Positions 8,602 through 17,240 of a DNA stretch of 64,000 bases are shown here, one piece after another. The translations under genes and the position numbers were made by a program. A model generated the notes under the pieces. The model worked only from the letters and a program-made list of their open reading frames with translations, was not told the origin of the DNA and did no database searches. The stretch spans positions 5,890,001 through 5,954,000 of the forward strand of contig NZ_CP108101.1 in the NCBI RefSeq assembly GCF_036195325.1, read 5' to 3'. This DNA is from Streptomyces sp. NBC_00234 (GTDB lineage Bacteria > Actinomycetota > Actinomycetes > Streptomycetales > Streptomycetaceae). Every line of letters starts with the position of its first letter. Positions within the stretch are counted from its first letter, which is position 1.

Positions 8602-10182
8602 ATGCCCCCCACACTCGCCTCGCTCGCCCAGCACTCGGCGCTCAAACTCACGGTCCGTGCGGGGGCCGACCGGCTCGACACCCCGGTGCGCTGGGCGCAC
8701 GCCAGTGAGCTCACCGACCCCGTGCCGTACATGGAGGGCGGCGAGCTCCTGCTCGTCACCGCCACCAACCTCGACGCCGAGGACGGCGAGGCGATGCTCC
8801 GGTACGTACGACGGCTGGCCGCCGCCGGTGTCGCGGGGATCGGATTCGCCGTCGGCGTGAACTACGAGGAGATCCCGCAGGCCCTCGTCGACGCCGCCGA
8901 GGCGGCCGGACTGCCGCTCCTCGAAGTGCCCCGCCTCACCCCCTTCCTCGCCATCACCAAGGCCGTGTCGGCGGCCATCGCCGCCGACCAGTACCGGGCC
9001 GTCACCGCCGGCTTCGAGGCCCAGCGCGAGCTGACCAGGGCTGCCGTCGCCGGCGACGGACCGGGCGAGCTCCTCACCCGTCTCGCCGCCCACGTCGACG
9101 GCTGGGCCGCCCTGTACGACACCTCCGGCGCCGTCGTGGCCGCCGCGCCCGACTGGGCCGCCAGACGGGCCGCCCGCCTCACCCCCGACGTGGAGCGCCT
9201 CCGGGACCGCCCCGCACCGGCCAGCGTCGTCGTCGGCGGCTCCGACGACCGGGTCGAACTCCAGTCGCTCGGCACCGGCCGCCTGGTCCGCGGCGCCCTC
9301 GCCGTCGGTACGGGGACGGCGCTCGGCACCGCCGAGCGGTACGCCGTGCACTCGGCGGTCGCCCTGCTGACACTCACCACCGTGCGCTCCCGCTCGCTCC
9401 AGGGCGCCGAGCAGCGCCTCGGCGCCGCCGTCCTGCGCATGCTGCTCGCCGGTCAGTCCGACCACGCGCGGGCCGTCGCGGGAGACCTGTACGGCGGACT
9501 CCTCGACGCCCCCTTCCGGCTGCTGATCGCGGAGGCGGCCCCCGGGTCCACCCCCGAACTCCTCGCCGAGACCGTGGAGGCCGCGGCGGCCCGCGCCGGA
9601 GAGGCGCTGCTGTTGGTGCCCGAGGGCGAACGGATCGTGGTGCTCGCCGCGGACGGCGGCGCCGCGGTCCGCGCCTGCGCCGGATACGCCGAGGCGCAGG
9701 ACGAGCGCCCGGCCCGCGAACCGGGCACGGAGGACGGCGAGGTCGTCGTCGGCCTGTCCGCCCCGTCCGGGCCGATCGCCGTCTCCGCCGCCTACAAGCA
9801 GGCCGAACAGGCGCTCTCGGTGGCCCGCCGACGCGGCAGGGCCCTGGTCGAGCACGAGGAGCTGGCCGCGGGCTCCGTCCTCCCGCTGCTCGCCGACGAC
9901 GCCGTACGGGCCTTCGCCGACGGGATGCTCCGCGCCCTGTACGAGCACGACGCGAAGGGCCGCGGCGACCTCGTCGCCTCCCTGCGCGCCTGGCTGTCCC
10001 GGCACGGCCAGTGGGACGCAGCCGCCGCCGACCTCGGCGTGCACCGCCACACCCTGCGCTACCGGATGCGCCGGGTGGAGGAGATCCTCGGCCGCTCGCT
10101 GGACGACCCGGACGTCCGTATGGAGCTCTGGCTGGCGCTGAAGGCCACGACGGCGGCCGGCTCGGGCGCCCCCGGAGCCTGA
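8602..10182 (+). CDS. PucR-family transcriptional regulator
   Basis: 526-aa cytoplasmic DNA-binding regulator. The N-terminal PucR domain (about 1-125) has the segments VRWAHASELTDPVPYMEGGE and GVAGIGFAVGVNYEEIPQAL. A middle region resembling the CdaR GGDEF-like domain follows, then a C-terminal helix-turn-helix (about 460-515, AAADLGVHRHTLRYRMRRVE). PucR proteins commonly activate purine, amino-acid or polyamine catabolic genes. This one lies directly upstream of, and co-oriented with, an aldehyde dehydrogenase gene and close to gabT, so those are the likely targets. There is no clear Shine-Dalgarno before ATG 8602; a leaderless transcript is possible. Effector unknown. Confidence 0.9.
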   Translation: MPPTLASLAQHSALKLTVRAGADRLDTPVRWAHASELTDPVPYMEGGELLLVTATNLDAEDGEAMLRYVRRLAAAGVAGIGFAVGVNYEEIPQALVDAAEAAGLPLLEVPRLTPFLAITKAVSAAIAADQYRAVTAGFEAQRELTRAAVAGDGPGELLTRLAAHVDGWAALYDTSGAVVAAAPDWAARRAARLTPDVERLRDRPAPASVVVGGSDDRVELQSLGTGRLVRGALAVGTGTALGTAERYAVHSAVALLTLTTVRSRSLQGAEQRLGAAVLRMLLAGQSDHARAVAGDLYGGLLDAPFRLLIAEAAPGSTPELLAETVEAAAARAGEALLLVPEGERIVVLAADGGAAVRACAGYAEAQDERPAREPGTEDGEVVVGLSAPSGPIAVSAAYKQAEQALSVARRRGRALVEHEELAAGSVLPLLADDAVRAFADGMLRALYEHDAKGRGDLVASLRAWLSRHGQWDAAAADLGVHRHTLRYRMRRVEEILGRSLDDPDVRMELWLALKATTAAGSGAPGA

Positions 10183-10315
10183 TCCCCGACAAAGCGGAGC
10201 GTCGGCCGGGTTCTGTACTCCACGCCGGACAAACGTCATCCGCGCCCGGCCGTCCTACGGTGGGGGAGCACGACACCCACGAGCTCCGTACGACCTCCGA
10301 AGGGCCGGATCCGCC

Positions 10316-11761
10316 ATGACTTCCACCCACGCCTTCTGGCTGGCCGGCCGCCAGGCCACCGGCGAGGACAGCTTCGACGTCACCAACCCCTGGGACGGCC
10401 GTCTTGTCGGCACCGTCAGCGTGCCGACCGACGCGCAGACCGAGGAAGCCGTCGCCGCCGCCCACGCCGTGCGCGAGGAGTTCGCCGCGACCCCGGCGCA
10501 CGTCCGGGCCGCCGCGCTCGACCACGTCGTGCGCCGTCTGGTGGAGCGCACCGAGGAGATCGCCCAGCTGATCTCCGCCGAGAACGGCAAGCCCATCAAG
10601 TGGGCCCGTGGCGAGGTCGGCCGCGCCGTGTCCGTCTTCCGCTTCGCCTCGGAGGAGGCCCGCCGCTTCAACGGCGGCGACGCCCAGCGCCTGGACACCG
10701 ACGCCGGCGGCACCGGCCGCCTGGGGCTCACCCGGCGCTTCCCGCGTGGCACCGTCCTCGGGATCTCGCCCTTCAACTTCCCGCTCAACCTGAGCGCGCA
10801 CAAGGTCGCCCCGGCCATCGCCGTCGGCGCCCCGATCATCCTCAAGCCGGCCCCGGCGACCCCGATCTCCTCGCTGATCCTGGGCGAGCTGCTGGCCGAG
10901 ACCGACCTCCCGGCCGGTTCCTGGTCGGTGCTGACGGTCCCGAACGACCGCATGCCGGCCCTCGTCCAGGACGAGCGGCTGCCCGTGATCTCCTTCACCG
11001 GTTCCGGCCCGGTCGGCTACTCGATCATGGACTCGGTGCCGCGCAAGCACTGCACCCTGGAGCTCGGCGGCAACGGAGCCGCGGTCGTCCTCGGCGACTA
11101 CGCCTCCGAGGAGGACCTGGACTGGGCCGCGACCCGTATCGCGACCTTCTCCAACTACCAGGGCGGCCAGTCCTGCATCTCGGTGCAGCGCGTGATCGCG
11201 GACGCCTCGGTCTACGACCGGCTCGTCCCGAAGATCGTCTCGGCCGTCGAGGCCCTCGTCACCGGCGACCCGTCCGACGCCACCACGGATGTCGGCCCGC
11301 TGGTCAGCGAGGACGCCGCCAAGCGTGTCGAGTCGTGGGTCGACGAGGCCGTGCAGGCCGGCGCCGCGCTGCTGACCGGCGGCAAGCGGGACGGCGCGAC
11401 GTACGCCCCGACCGTGCTCACCGAGCTCCCGGACGGCGTCACCCTCTCCGGCGAAGAGGTCTTCGGCCCGGTCCTGTCCGTGCAGAAGGTGGACGGCGAG
11501 GCGGAGGCGTTCGCCGCCGTCAACTCCTCCAAGTACGGCCTCCAGGCCGGCGTGTTCACGCACGACCTCCAGACCGCCTTCCGCGCCCACCGCGCCCTGG
11601 AGGTGGGCGGCGTGATCATCGGCGACGTCCCCTCGTACCGCGCGGACCAGATGCCGTACGGCGGAGCCAAGCAGTCCGGCGTCGGCCGCGAGGGCGTGCG
11701 CTACGCGATGGACGACTACACCTACGAGCGCGTCCTGGTCCTCACCGGCCTCGCCCTCTAG
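10316..11761 (+). CDS. aldehyde dehydrogenase (likely GABA/polyamine semialdehyde)
   Basis: NAD(P)-dependent aldehyde dehydrogenase, 481 aa, a normal length for the superfamily. Seen: the cofactor segment GISPFNFPLNLSAHKVAPAI, catalytic base Glu249 in CTLELGGNGAAVVLG, nucleophile Cys287 in QGGQSCISVQ, and the C-terminal EEVFGPVLSVQ and YGGAKQSGVGREG motifs. By context it probably oxidises the product of GabT (succinate semialdehyde) or gamma-glutamyl-aminobutyraldehyde in polyamine breakdown; sequence alone does not fix the substrate. Two GACAAA-type sequences in the gap between it and the PucR gene could be regulator half-sites. A strong hairpin terminator follows at 11820-11860. Confidence 0.93.
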   Translation: MTSTHAFWLAGRQATGEDSFDVTNPWDGRLVGTVSVPTDAQTEEAVAAAHAVREEFAATPAHVRAAALDHVVRRLVERTEEIAQLISAENGKPIKWARGEVGRAVSVFRFASEEARRFNGGDAQRLDTDAGGTGRLGLTRRFPRGTVLGISPFNFPLNLSAHKVAPAIAVGAPIILKPAPATPISSLILGELLAETDLPAGSWSVLTVPNDRMPALVQDERLPVISFTGSGPVGYSIMDSVPRKHCTLELGGNGAAVVLGDYASEEDLDWAATRIATFSNYQGGQSCISVQRVIADASVYDRLVPKIVSAVEALVTGDPSDATTDVGPLVSEDAAKRVESWVDEAVQAGAALLTGGKRDGATYAPTVLTELPDGVTLSGEEVFGPVLSVQKVDGEAEAFAAVNSSKYGLQAGVFTHDLQTAFRAHRALEVGGVIIGDVPSYRADQMPYGGAKQSGVGREGVRYAMDDYTYERVLVLTGLAL

Positions 11762-11819
11762 GAGCCCCCGAACGGCCGCCTGCCTTCCGCCCGGACAGCG
11801 ATCGCAGCAGGCGGTACGA

Positions 11820-11860
11820 CGAACGGCCTGAGCCCACTGTGCGGGGGCTCAGGCCGTTCG
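11820..11860 (+). terminator. hairpin terminator after aldehyde dehydrogenase gene
   Basis: A 16-bp perfect stem (11820-11835 with 11845-11860, outer sequence CGAACGGCCTGAGCCC) with a 9-nt loop lies 59 bp after the stop codon. There is no U tract, as is usual in Streptomyces. Confidence 0.85.
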
Positions 11861-11984
11861 TGCGCCCTGCCGCAGGGGTGGTGGGGCCGGGGCACATCGG
11901 GTACATACGGACGAGTGGACCGAACGGCGCAGCCGGCCGGTCCGCCGACCCACCCGACCCCAGACGCGGCGAGGTGAGCTCCTC

Positions 11985-13931
11985 ATGTCCGCCCCACAAG
12001 AAACGCCCCAGGCGCCCAAAGTCACCGAGCGTGAAGCACGCAGGGTGGCCGAGGCCGCCCGTGAGCAGGACTGGCGCAAGCCCAGTTTCGCCAAGGAACT
12101 CTTCCTCGGCCGCTTCCGGCTCGACCTGATCCACCCGCACCCGATGCCCGCCGGTGAGGACGTGCGGCGCGGCGAGGAGTTCCTCTCCCGGCTGCGCGAG
12201 TTCTGCGAGACGAAGATCGACGGCGCGCTGATCGAGCGCGAGGCCCGGATCCCCGACGAGGTGATCAACGGTCTCAAGGAACTCGGCGCCCTCGGCATGA
12301 AGATCTCCACCCATTACGGCGGCCTCGGGCTCACTCAGGTGTACTACAACAAGGCCCTCGCCCTGATCGGGTCCGCCAGCCCCGCGCTCGGCGCGCTGCT
12401 CTCCGCCCATCAGTCGATCGGCGTACCGCAGCCGCTGAAGATCTTCGGCACCGAGGAGCAGAAGGACGCCTTCCTGCCTCGGCTGGCCCGTACGGACATC
12501 TCGGCGTTCCTCCTCACCGAACCCGACGTCGGGTCCGACCCGGCCCGGCTCGCCACCTCCGCCGTACCCGACGGCACGGACTACGTACTCGACGGCGTGA
12601 AGCTGTGGACGACCAACGGCGTCGTCGCCGATCTGCTGGTCGTCATGGCCCGCGTCCCGAAGTCCGAGGGGCACAAGGGCGGGATCACCGCCTTCGTCGT
12701 GGAGGCGGACTCGCCGGGCATCACCGTCGAGCACCGCAACGCGTTCATGGGGCTGCGCGGCCTGGAGAACGGCGTCACGCGCTTCCACCGCGTCCGGGTG
12801 CCCGCCGCCCATCGCATCGGTCCCGAGGGCGCCGGGCTCAAGATCGCCCTGACCACCCTCAACACGGGCCGCCTCTCGCTGCCCGCCATGTGCGTGGGAG
12901 CGGGGAAGTGGAGCCTGAAGATCGCCCGCGAATGGTCGGCCGCGCGGGAGCAGTGGGGCAGGCCCGTCGCCCGGCACGAGGCGGTCGGCGCGAAGATCTC
13001 CTTCATCGCCGCGACCACCTTCGCGCTGGAGGCCATCGTGGACCTCGCCTCGCAGATGGCGGACGAGGACCGCAACGACATCCGGATCGAAGCCGCCCTG
13101 GCCAAGCTCTACGGCTCGGAGATGGGCTGCCTGATCGCCGACGAACTGGTCCAGATCCGCGGCGGCCGGGGCTTCGAGACCGCCGACTCCCTCGCCGCCC
13201 GCGGTGAACGAGCCGTCCCCGCCGAGCAGTTGCTCCGCGATCTGCGGATCAACCGGATCTTCGAGGGCTCCACGGAGATCATGCACCTGCTGATCGCCCG
13301 CGAGGCCGTCGACGCCCACCTCAAGGTGGCCGGAGACATCATCGATCCCGACAAGCCGCTGTCCGCCAAGGCCAGGGCCGGCGCCAACGCGGCGGGGTTC
13401 TACGCCCGCTGGCTCCCGAAACTGGTCGCCGGACCGGGACAGCTCCCGCGCACCTACGGTGAGTTCCACCCCTCGGGGCACCCGGACCTGTCCGCCCACC
13501 TCCGCTACGTCGAACGCTCCTCCCGCAAGCTGGCCCGCTCCACCTTCTACGCGATGTCCCGCTGGCAGGGCCGCATGGAGACCAAACAGGGGTTCCTCGG
13601 CCGGATCGTCGACATCGGCGCCGAACTCTTCGCGATGAGTGCCGCCTGCGTCCGCGCCGAACTCCTGCGCACCACCGGCGAGCACGGCCGTGAGGCGTAC
13701 CAACTGGCCGACGTCTTCTGCCACCAGTCCCGCATCCGGGTCGAGGAACTCTTCACCCGCCTCTGGGCCAACACCGACGACCTGGACCGGCGCGTGGTCG
13801 ACGGCGTTCTCTCCGGCGCGTACACCTGGCTGGAGGAGGGTGTCGTCGACCCGAGCGGCGACGGCCCCTGGATCGCGGACGCCACCCCGGGCGCCTCGAC
13901 GAAGGAGAACGTCCACCGGCCCATCCGCTGA
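11985..13931 (+). CDS. acyl-CoA dehydrogenase family protein, 648 aa
   Basis: FAD enzyme for alpha,beta-dehydrogenation of acyl-CoA thioesters. At 648 aa it is longer than the common ~390-aa enzymes. Conserved pieces: FLLTEPDVGSDPARLATSAV (flavin and substrate loop), MGLRGLENGVTRFHRVRVPA, and VQIRGGRGFETADSLAARGE followed by LRINRIFEGSTEIMHLLIAR. The extra C-terminal ~190 residues are helical and have no motif I recognise. ATG 11985 follows a GAGGTGAG ribosome site. It is a single-gene unit between two hairpin terminators; the acyl chain it acts on cannot be inferred. Confidence 0.92.
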   Translation: MSAPQETPQAPKVTEREARRVAEAAREQDWRKPSFAKELFLGRFRLDLIHPHPMPAGEDVRRGEEFLSRLREFCETKIDGALIEREARIPDEVINGLKELGALGMKISTHYGGLGLTQVYYNKALALIGSASPALGALLSAHQSIGVPQPLKIFGTEEQKDAFLPRLARTDISAFLLTEPDVGSDPARLATSAVPDGTDYVLDGVKLWTTNGVVADLLVVMARVPKSEGHKGGITAFVVEADSPGITVEHRNAFMGLRGLENGVTRFHRVRVPAAHRIGPEGAGLKIALTTLNTGRLSLPAMCVGAGKWSLKIAREWSAAREQWGRPVARHEAVGAKISFIAATTFALEAIVDLASQMADEDRNDIRIEAALAKLYGSEMGCLIADELVQIRGGRGFETADSLAARGERAVPAEQLLRDLRINRIFEGSTEIMHLLIAREAVDAHLKVAGDIIDPDKPLSAKARAGANAAGFYARWLPKLVAGPGQLPRTYGEFHPSGHPDLSAHLRYVERSSRKLARSTFYAMSRWQGRMETKQGFLGRIVDIGAELFAMSAACVRAELLRTTGEHGREAYQLADVFCHQSRIRVEELFTRLWANTDDLDRRVVDGVLSGAYTWLEEGVVDPSGDGPWIADATPGASTKENVHRPIR

Positions 13932-13949
13932 GCCCCGGGTGTCTTCCGG

Positions 13950-13980
13950 CGGGGCACGTCCACGCGCTGGACGTGCCCCG
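13950..13980 (+). terminator. hairpin terminator after acyl-CoA dehydrogenase
   Basis: CGGGGCACGTCCA (13950-13962) pairs perfectly with 13968-13980 across a 5-nt loop, 18 bp after the stop codon. Confidence 0.85.
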
Positions 13981-14014
13981 CCCGCACGCCCGCCGCACGG
14001 CAGGATGGGCGCCC

Positions 14015-15253
14015 GTGACCGTCATCCACATCCCCGGCTCGAAGTCCGTCACCGCCCGCGCGCTGTTCCTTGCCGCCGCGGCCGACGGCACCACCACCCT
14101 CGTACGCCCCCTGCACTCGGACGACACCGAGGGCTTCACGGAGGGCCTGACCCGGCTCGGCTACGCGGTGACCAGGGAGCCGGACCGCTGGCACATCGAG
14201 GGCCGGCCGGGCGGGCCCGCCGTCACCGACGCCGACGTGTACTGCCGCGACGGGGCCACCACCGCCCGCTTCCTGCCGACACTCGCCGCCGCCGCGGCCT
14301 CCGGCACCTACCGCTTCGACGCCTCCCCGCAGATGCGCCGCCGCCCCCTCGCCCCGCTCACCGAGGCCCTGCGCACCCTGGGCGTCGACCTGCGCCACGA
14401 GAAGGCCGAGGGCCACCATCCGCTGCGGATCGAGGCGTCCGGCATCAAGGGCGGCGAACTGACCCTGGACGCCGGGGAGTCGTCGCAGTACCTCACCGCC
14501 CTGCTCATGCTCGGCCCGCTCACGGCGGAAGGGCTCCGCATCGAGGTCACCGAGCTGGTGTCGGCGCCGTACATCGAGATCACCCTCGCGATGATGCGCA
14601 GCTTCGGCGTCGAGGCGGTCCGGGAGGGGAACACCTTCACCGTCCCCTCCGGCGGCTACCGCCCCACCACGTACGCCGTCGAACCCGACGCCTCCACGGC
14701 GAGCTACTTCTTCGCCGCCGCGGCCCTCACCGGCCGCGAGGTCACCGTCCCCGGTCTCGGGACGGACGCGCTCCAGGGCGACCTGCGCTTCGTCGACGTC
14801 CTGCGCCGCATGGGCGCGGACGTCCGTACGACCGCGGAGGCGACGACCGTCGGTTCCACCGGCAGCCTCACCGGCCTCACGGTCAACATGCGAGACATCT
14901 CCGACACGATGCCGACGCTGGCGGCCATCGCGCCCTTCGCCTCCTCGCCCGTCCGTATCGAGGACGTGGCCAACACCCGGGTGAAGGAGTGCGACCGGCT
15001 CGACGCCTGCGCCGACAACCTCCGGCGCATGGGCATCACCGTGCTCACGGGTCACGACTGGATCGAGATCCACCCCGGCACCCCCCGGCCCACCGAGATC
15101 ACCACCCACGGCGACCACCGGATCGTCATGTCGTTCGCCGTCACCGGACTGCGCGCGCCGGGGATGACGTACGACGACCCCGGCTGCGTACGCAAGACGT
15201 TCCCCCGCTTCCACGAGACCTTCGCGGATTTCGCTGCCACCACGGCCGGTTAG
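14015..15253 (+). CDS. EPSP synthase-like 1-carboxyvinyltransferase (divergent AroA)
   Basis: 412-aa member of the EPSP synthase family (shikimate 3-phosphate plus PEP). I choose GTG 14015, preceded by AGGAT at 14002-14006; an in-frame ATG at 13973 lies inside the upstream terminator. Family landmarks: IPGSKSVTARALFLAAA (PEP-binding Lys), RDGATTARFLPTLAA, SPQMRRRPLAPL, GESSQYLTALLMLGPL, NTRVKECDRLDA and GDHRIVMSFAVTGL. The NAGTAMRP loop is altered: the Gly that governs glyphosate sensitivity is Ala81. Sequence divergence suggests it may not be the housekeeping AroA, which Streptomyces usually encode elsewhere; it could serve a side pathway. Reaction class is secure; the exact substrate is not. 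Confidence 0.88.
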   Translation: MTVIHIPGSKSVTARALFLAAAADGTTTLVRPLHSDDTEGFTEGLTRLGYAVTREPDRWHIEGRPGGPAVTDADVYCRDGATTARFLPTLAAAAASGTYRFDASPQMRRRPLAPLTEALRTLGVDLRHEKAEGHHPLRIEASGIKGGELTLDAGESSQYLTALLMLGPLTAEGLRIEVTELVSAPYIEITLAMMRSFGVEAVREGNTFTVPSGGYRPTTYAVEPDASTASYFFAAAALTGREVTVPGLGTDALQGDLRFVDVLRRMGADVRTTAEATTVGSTGSLTGLTVNMRDISDTMPTLAAIAPFASSPVRIEDVANTRVKECDRLDACADNLRRMGITVLTGHDWIEIHPGTPRPTEITTHGDHRIVMSFAVTGLRAPGMTYDDPGCVRKTFPRFHETFADFAATTAG

Positions 15254-15287
15254 GGTTCCTGGGCGTTCGTCGTCCACAGGAGAGTCC

Positions 15288-15932
15288 ATGGCCACGCCGC
15301 CCCACCACCAGCCCCTGTCCCCGTACGGATTCGGCCGCCCCGCACCGTCGCCGTGCGACATCTGCGGTGCGATACCCGCCGTCCACACCGTCGTCCGCGG
15401 GCACCAGGGGCTCGTCGTCACCCTGCGCTTCCTGACCGAGGAAGGCACGTTCTGCCGCACCTGCGGGACCTCGCTGTACCGGAAGATGACCTCGGACACC
15501 CTGTGGCAGGGCTGGTGGGGACTGCTGTCCGTGTTCGCCGCCCCGGTCACGCTGTTCATGAACATCGGTGCCCGCTCGCGGATTCGCGCCCTGCCGCACC
15601 CGGTGGGCAACCTCCGCCCCCAGCTCGCCCCCGGCCGCCGCGTCCTGGCCCGGCTGCCCGCCCTGGTCATCATCGGCGTCCTGCTCGTGGGCCTCGGCAC
15701 CTTCGTCGTACCGCGGCTCATCCCCTCCGCGCCGGTCTCGTTCACGGCGGGCGACTGCGGGCGCAACAACGCCGAGTGGCCCGAGCAGGACCTGGAGGAG
15801 GTCGGCTGCAGCTCGGCCGAGGCCGAATTCTGGCTCTCGGACGGGGAGAAGTGCTGGGGCATGGACTGGCTGGTGCACATCGATTACAGCGCCGAGCTGA
15901 AGTCGCTGTGCGCTCATCCCATGAAGAAGTGA
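15288..15932 (+). CDS. zinc-ribbon-like membrane protein, hypothetical
   Basis: 214-aa protein starting at ATG 15288 behind AGGAGA. The N-terminal domain has two Cys pairs (SPCDICGAIP near residue 25 and FCRTCGTSLY near 60) laid out like a zinc ribbon. Two hydrophobic segments follow (about 75-95 and 122-145). The C-terminal ~60 residues after VSFTAGDCG have three or four further Cys and are probably extracytoplasmic, perhaps disulphide-bonded. It sits between the AroA-like gene and dxr without overlap. I cannot name a function; the layout resembles other Streptomyces proteins annotated LppU/SCO-type membrane proteins. Confidence 0.75.
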   Translation: MATPPHHQPLSPYGFGRPAPSPCDICGAIPAVHTVVRGHQGLVVTLRFLTEEGTFCRTCGTSLYRKMTSDTLWQGWWGLLSVFAAPVTLFMNIGARSRIRALPHPVGNLRPQLAPGRRVLARLPALVIIGVLLVGLGTFVVPRLIPSAPVSFTAGDCGRNNAEWPEQDLEEVGCSSAEAEFWLSDGEKCWGMDWLVHIDYSAELKSLCAHPMKK

Positions 15933-15986
15933 CGCGGACGGGGACGCCCTGTCCCGGCACACAGCCGATGCGGCAACAATGGGGGC

Positions 15987-17240
15987 ATGAGCGACAGCCC
16001 TGCCCCCCTCGCCGACCCGCATCTGATCTTCGATCCCGCGGAAGGCCGCCGGGATCTCGTGATCCTCGGCTCCACCGGGTCCATCGGCACCCAGGCCATC
16101 GACCTGGTGCTGCGCAACCCCGACCGCTTCCGGGTCACCGCACTCTCGGCCGCGGGCGGCCGGGTCGCCCTGCTCGCCGAGCAGGCGCGGCGGCTCGGCG
16201 TGCGTACGGTCGCCGTCGCCGCCGAGGACAAGGTGCCGGCCCTGCGCGAGGCACTGCGCGAGGAGTACGGGGCGGGCGAGCCGCTCCCCGAGATCCTGGC
16301 CGGGCCCGACGCCGCCACCGAGCTCGCCGCCGGTGACTGCCACACCGTGCTGAACGGCATCACCGGCTCGATCGGCCTCGCCCCGACCCTCGCCGCCCTG
16401 AAGGCGGGCCGCACGCTCGCCCTCGCCAACAAGGAGTCGCTGATCGTCGGCGGCCCGCTGGTGAAGGCGCTCGCGGCCCCCGGCCAGATCATCCCGGTCG
16501 ACTCGGAGCACGCCGCGCTCTTCCAGGCCCTCGCCGCCGGCACCCGCGCCGACGTGCGCAAGCTCGTCGTCACGGCCTCCGGCGGACCCTTCCGCGGACG
16601 TACGCGAAGCGAGCTGGCCGACGTCACCAGGGAGCAGGCCCTCGCGCACCCGACCTGGGCGATGGGACCGGTCATCACCATCAACTCGGCGACCCTGGTC
16701 AACAAGGGCCTGGAGGTCATCGAGGCGCATCTCCTCTACGACATTCCGTTCGACCGGATCGAGGTCGTGGTCCACCCCCAGTCGTACGTCCACTCCATGG
16801 TCGAGTTCACGGACGGTTCCACGCTCGCCCAGGCCACCCCGCCCGACATGGGTGGCCCGATCGCCATCGGCCTCGGCTGGCCGCAACGCGTCCCGGACGC
16901 CGCACCGGCCTTCGACTGGTCGAAGGCGTCCAGCTGGGAGTTCTTCCCGCTGGACACCGAAGCCTTCCCGTCCGTCGGGCTCGCCCGGCACGTCGGTACC
17001 CTCGGCGGCACCGCCCCCGCGGTCTTCAACGCCGCGAACGAGGAGTGCGTGGACGCCTTCCTGGCAGGACGGCTGCCCTTCAACGGAATCATGGATACGG
17101 TCACCGCAGTGGTCGCCGAACACGGCACCCCTGTCACGGGAACTTCACTGACGGTCGCGGACGTCCTCGAAGCGGAGACCTGGGCGCGTGCCCGGGCCCA
17201 GGAGCTCTCGGCGAAAGCGACAGCGGAGGCGCGCGCATGA
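15987..17240 (+). CDS. dxr: 1-deoxy-D-xylulose-5-phosphate reductoisomerase
   Basis: Second enzyme of the MEP isoprenoid pathway: NADPH-dependent rearrangement and reduction of DXP to methylerythritol 4-phosphate. Full length at 417 aa. Motifs seen: NADPH loop VILGSTGSIGTQAIDLVL, NKESLIVGG, metal-ligand segment VDSEHAALFQAL, ASGGPFRG, HPTWAMGPVITINSATLVNK and GLEVIEAHLLY. The stop codon overlaps the start of the next gene (ATGA at 17237-17240), so dxr is translationally coupled to the M50 protease. With ispG downstream it forms the conserved actinobacterial dxr-rseP-ispG block. Confidence 0.97.
   Translation: MSDSPAPLADPHLIFDPAEGRRDLVILGSTGSIGTQAIDLVLRNPDRFRVTALSAAGGRVALLAEQARRLGVRTVAVAAEDKVPALREALREEYGAGEPLPEILAGPDAATELAAGDCHTVLNGITGSIGLAPTLAALKAGRTLALANKESLIVGGPLVKALAAPGQIIPVDSEHAALFQALAAGTRADVRKLVVTASGGPFRGRTRSELADVTREQALAHPTWAMGPVITINSATLVNKGLEVIEAHLLYDIPFDRIEVVVHPQSYVHSMVEFTDGSTLAQATPPDMGGPIAIGLGWPQRVPDAAPAFDWSKASSWEFFPLDTEAFPSVGLARHVGTLGGTAPAVFNAANEECVDAFLAGRLPFNGIMDTVTAVVAEHGTPVTGTSLTVADVLEAETWARARAQELSAKATAEARA

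Noticed and set aside
5830..10239. A very long open frame on the minus strand opposite the ATPase, PucR and aldehyde dehydrogenase region
   Set aside because: High-GC shadow of plus-strand genes; its translation is low-complexity Arg/Gly/Gln-rich and has no family motif.
13973..14014. ATG 13973 as the start of the AroA-like gene
   Set aside because: It lies inside the perfect hairpin terminator of the preceding gene and adds a non-conserved Arg-rich leader; GTG 14015 fits the family.
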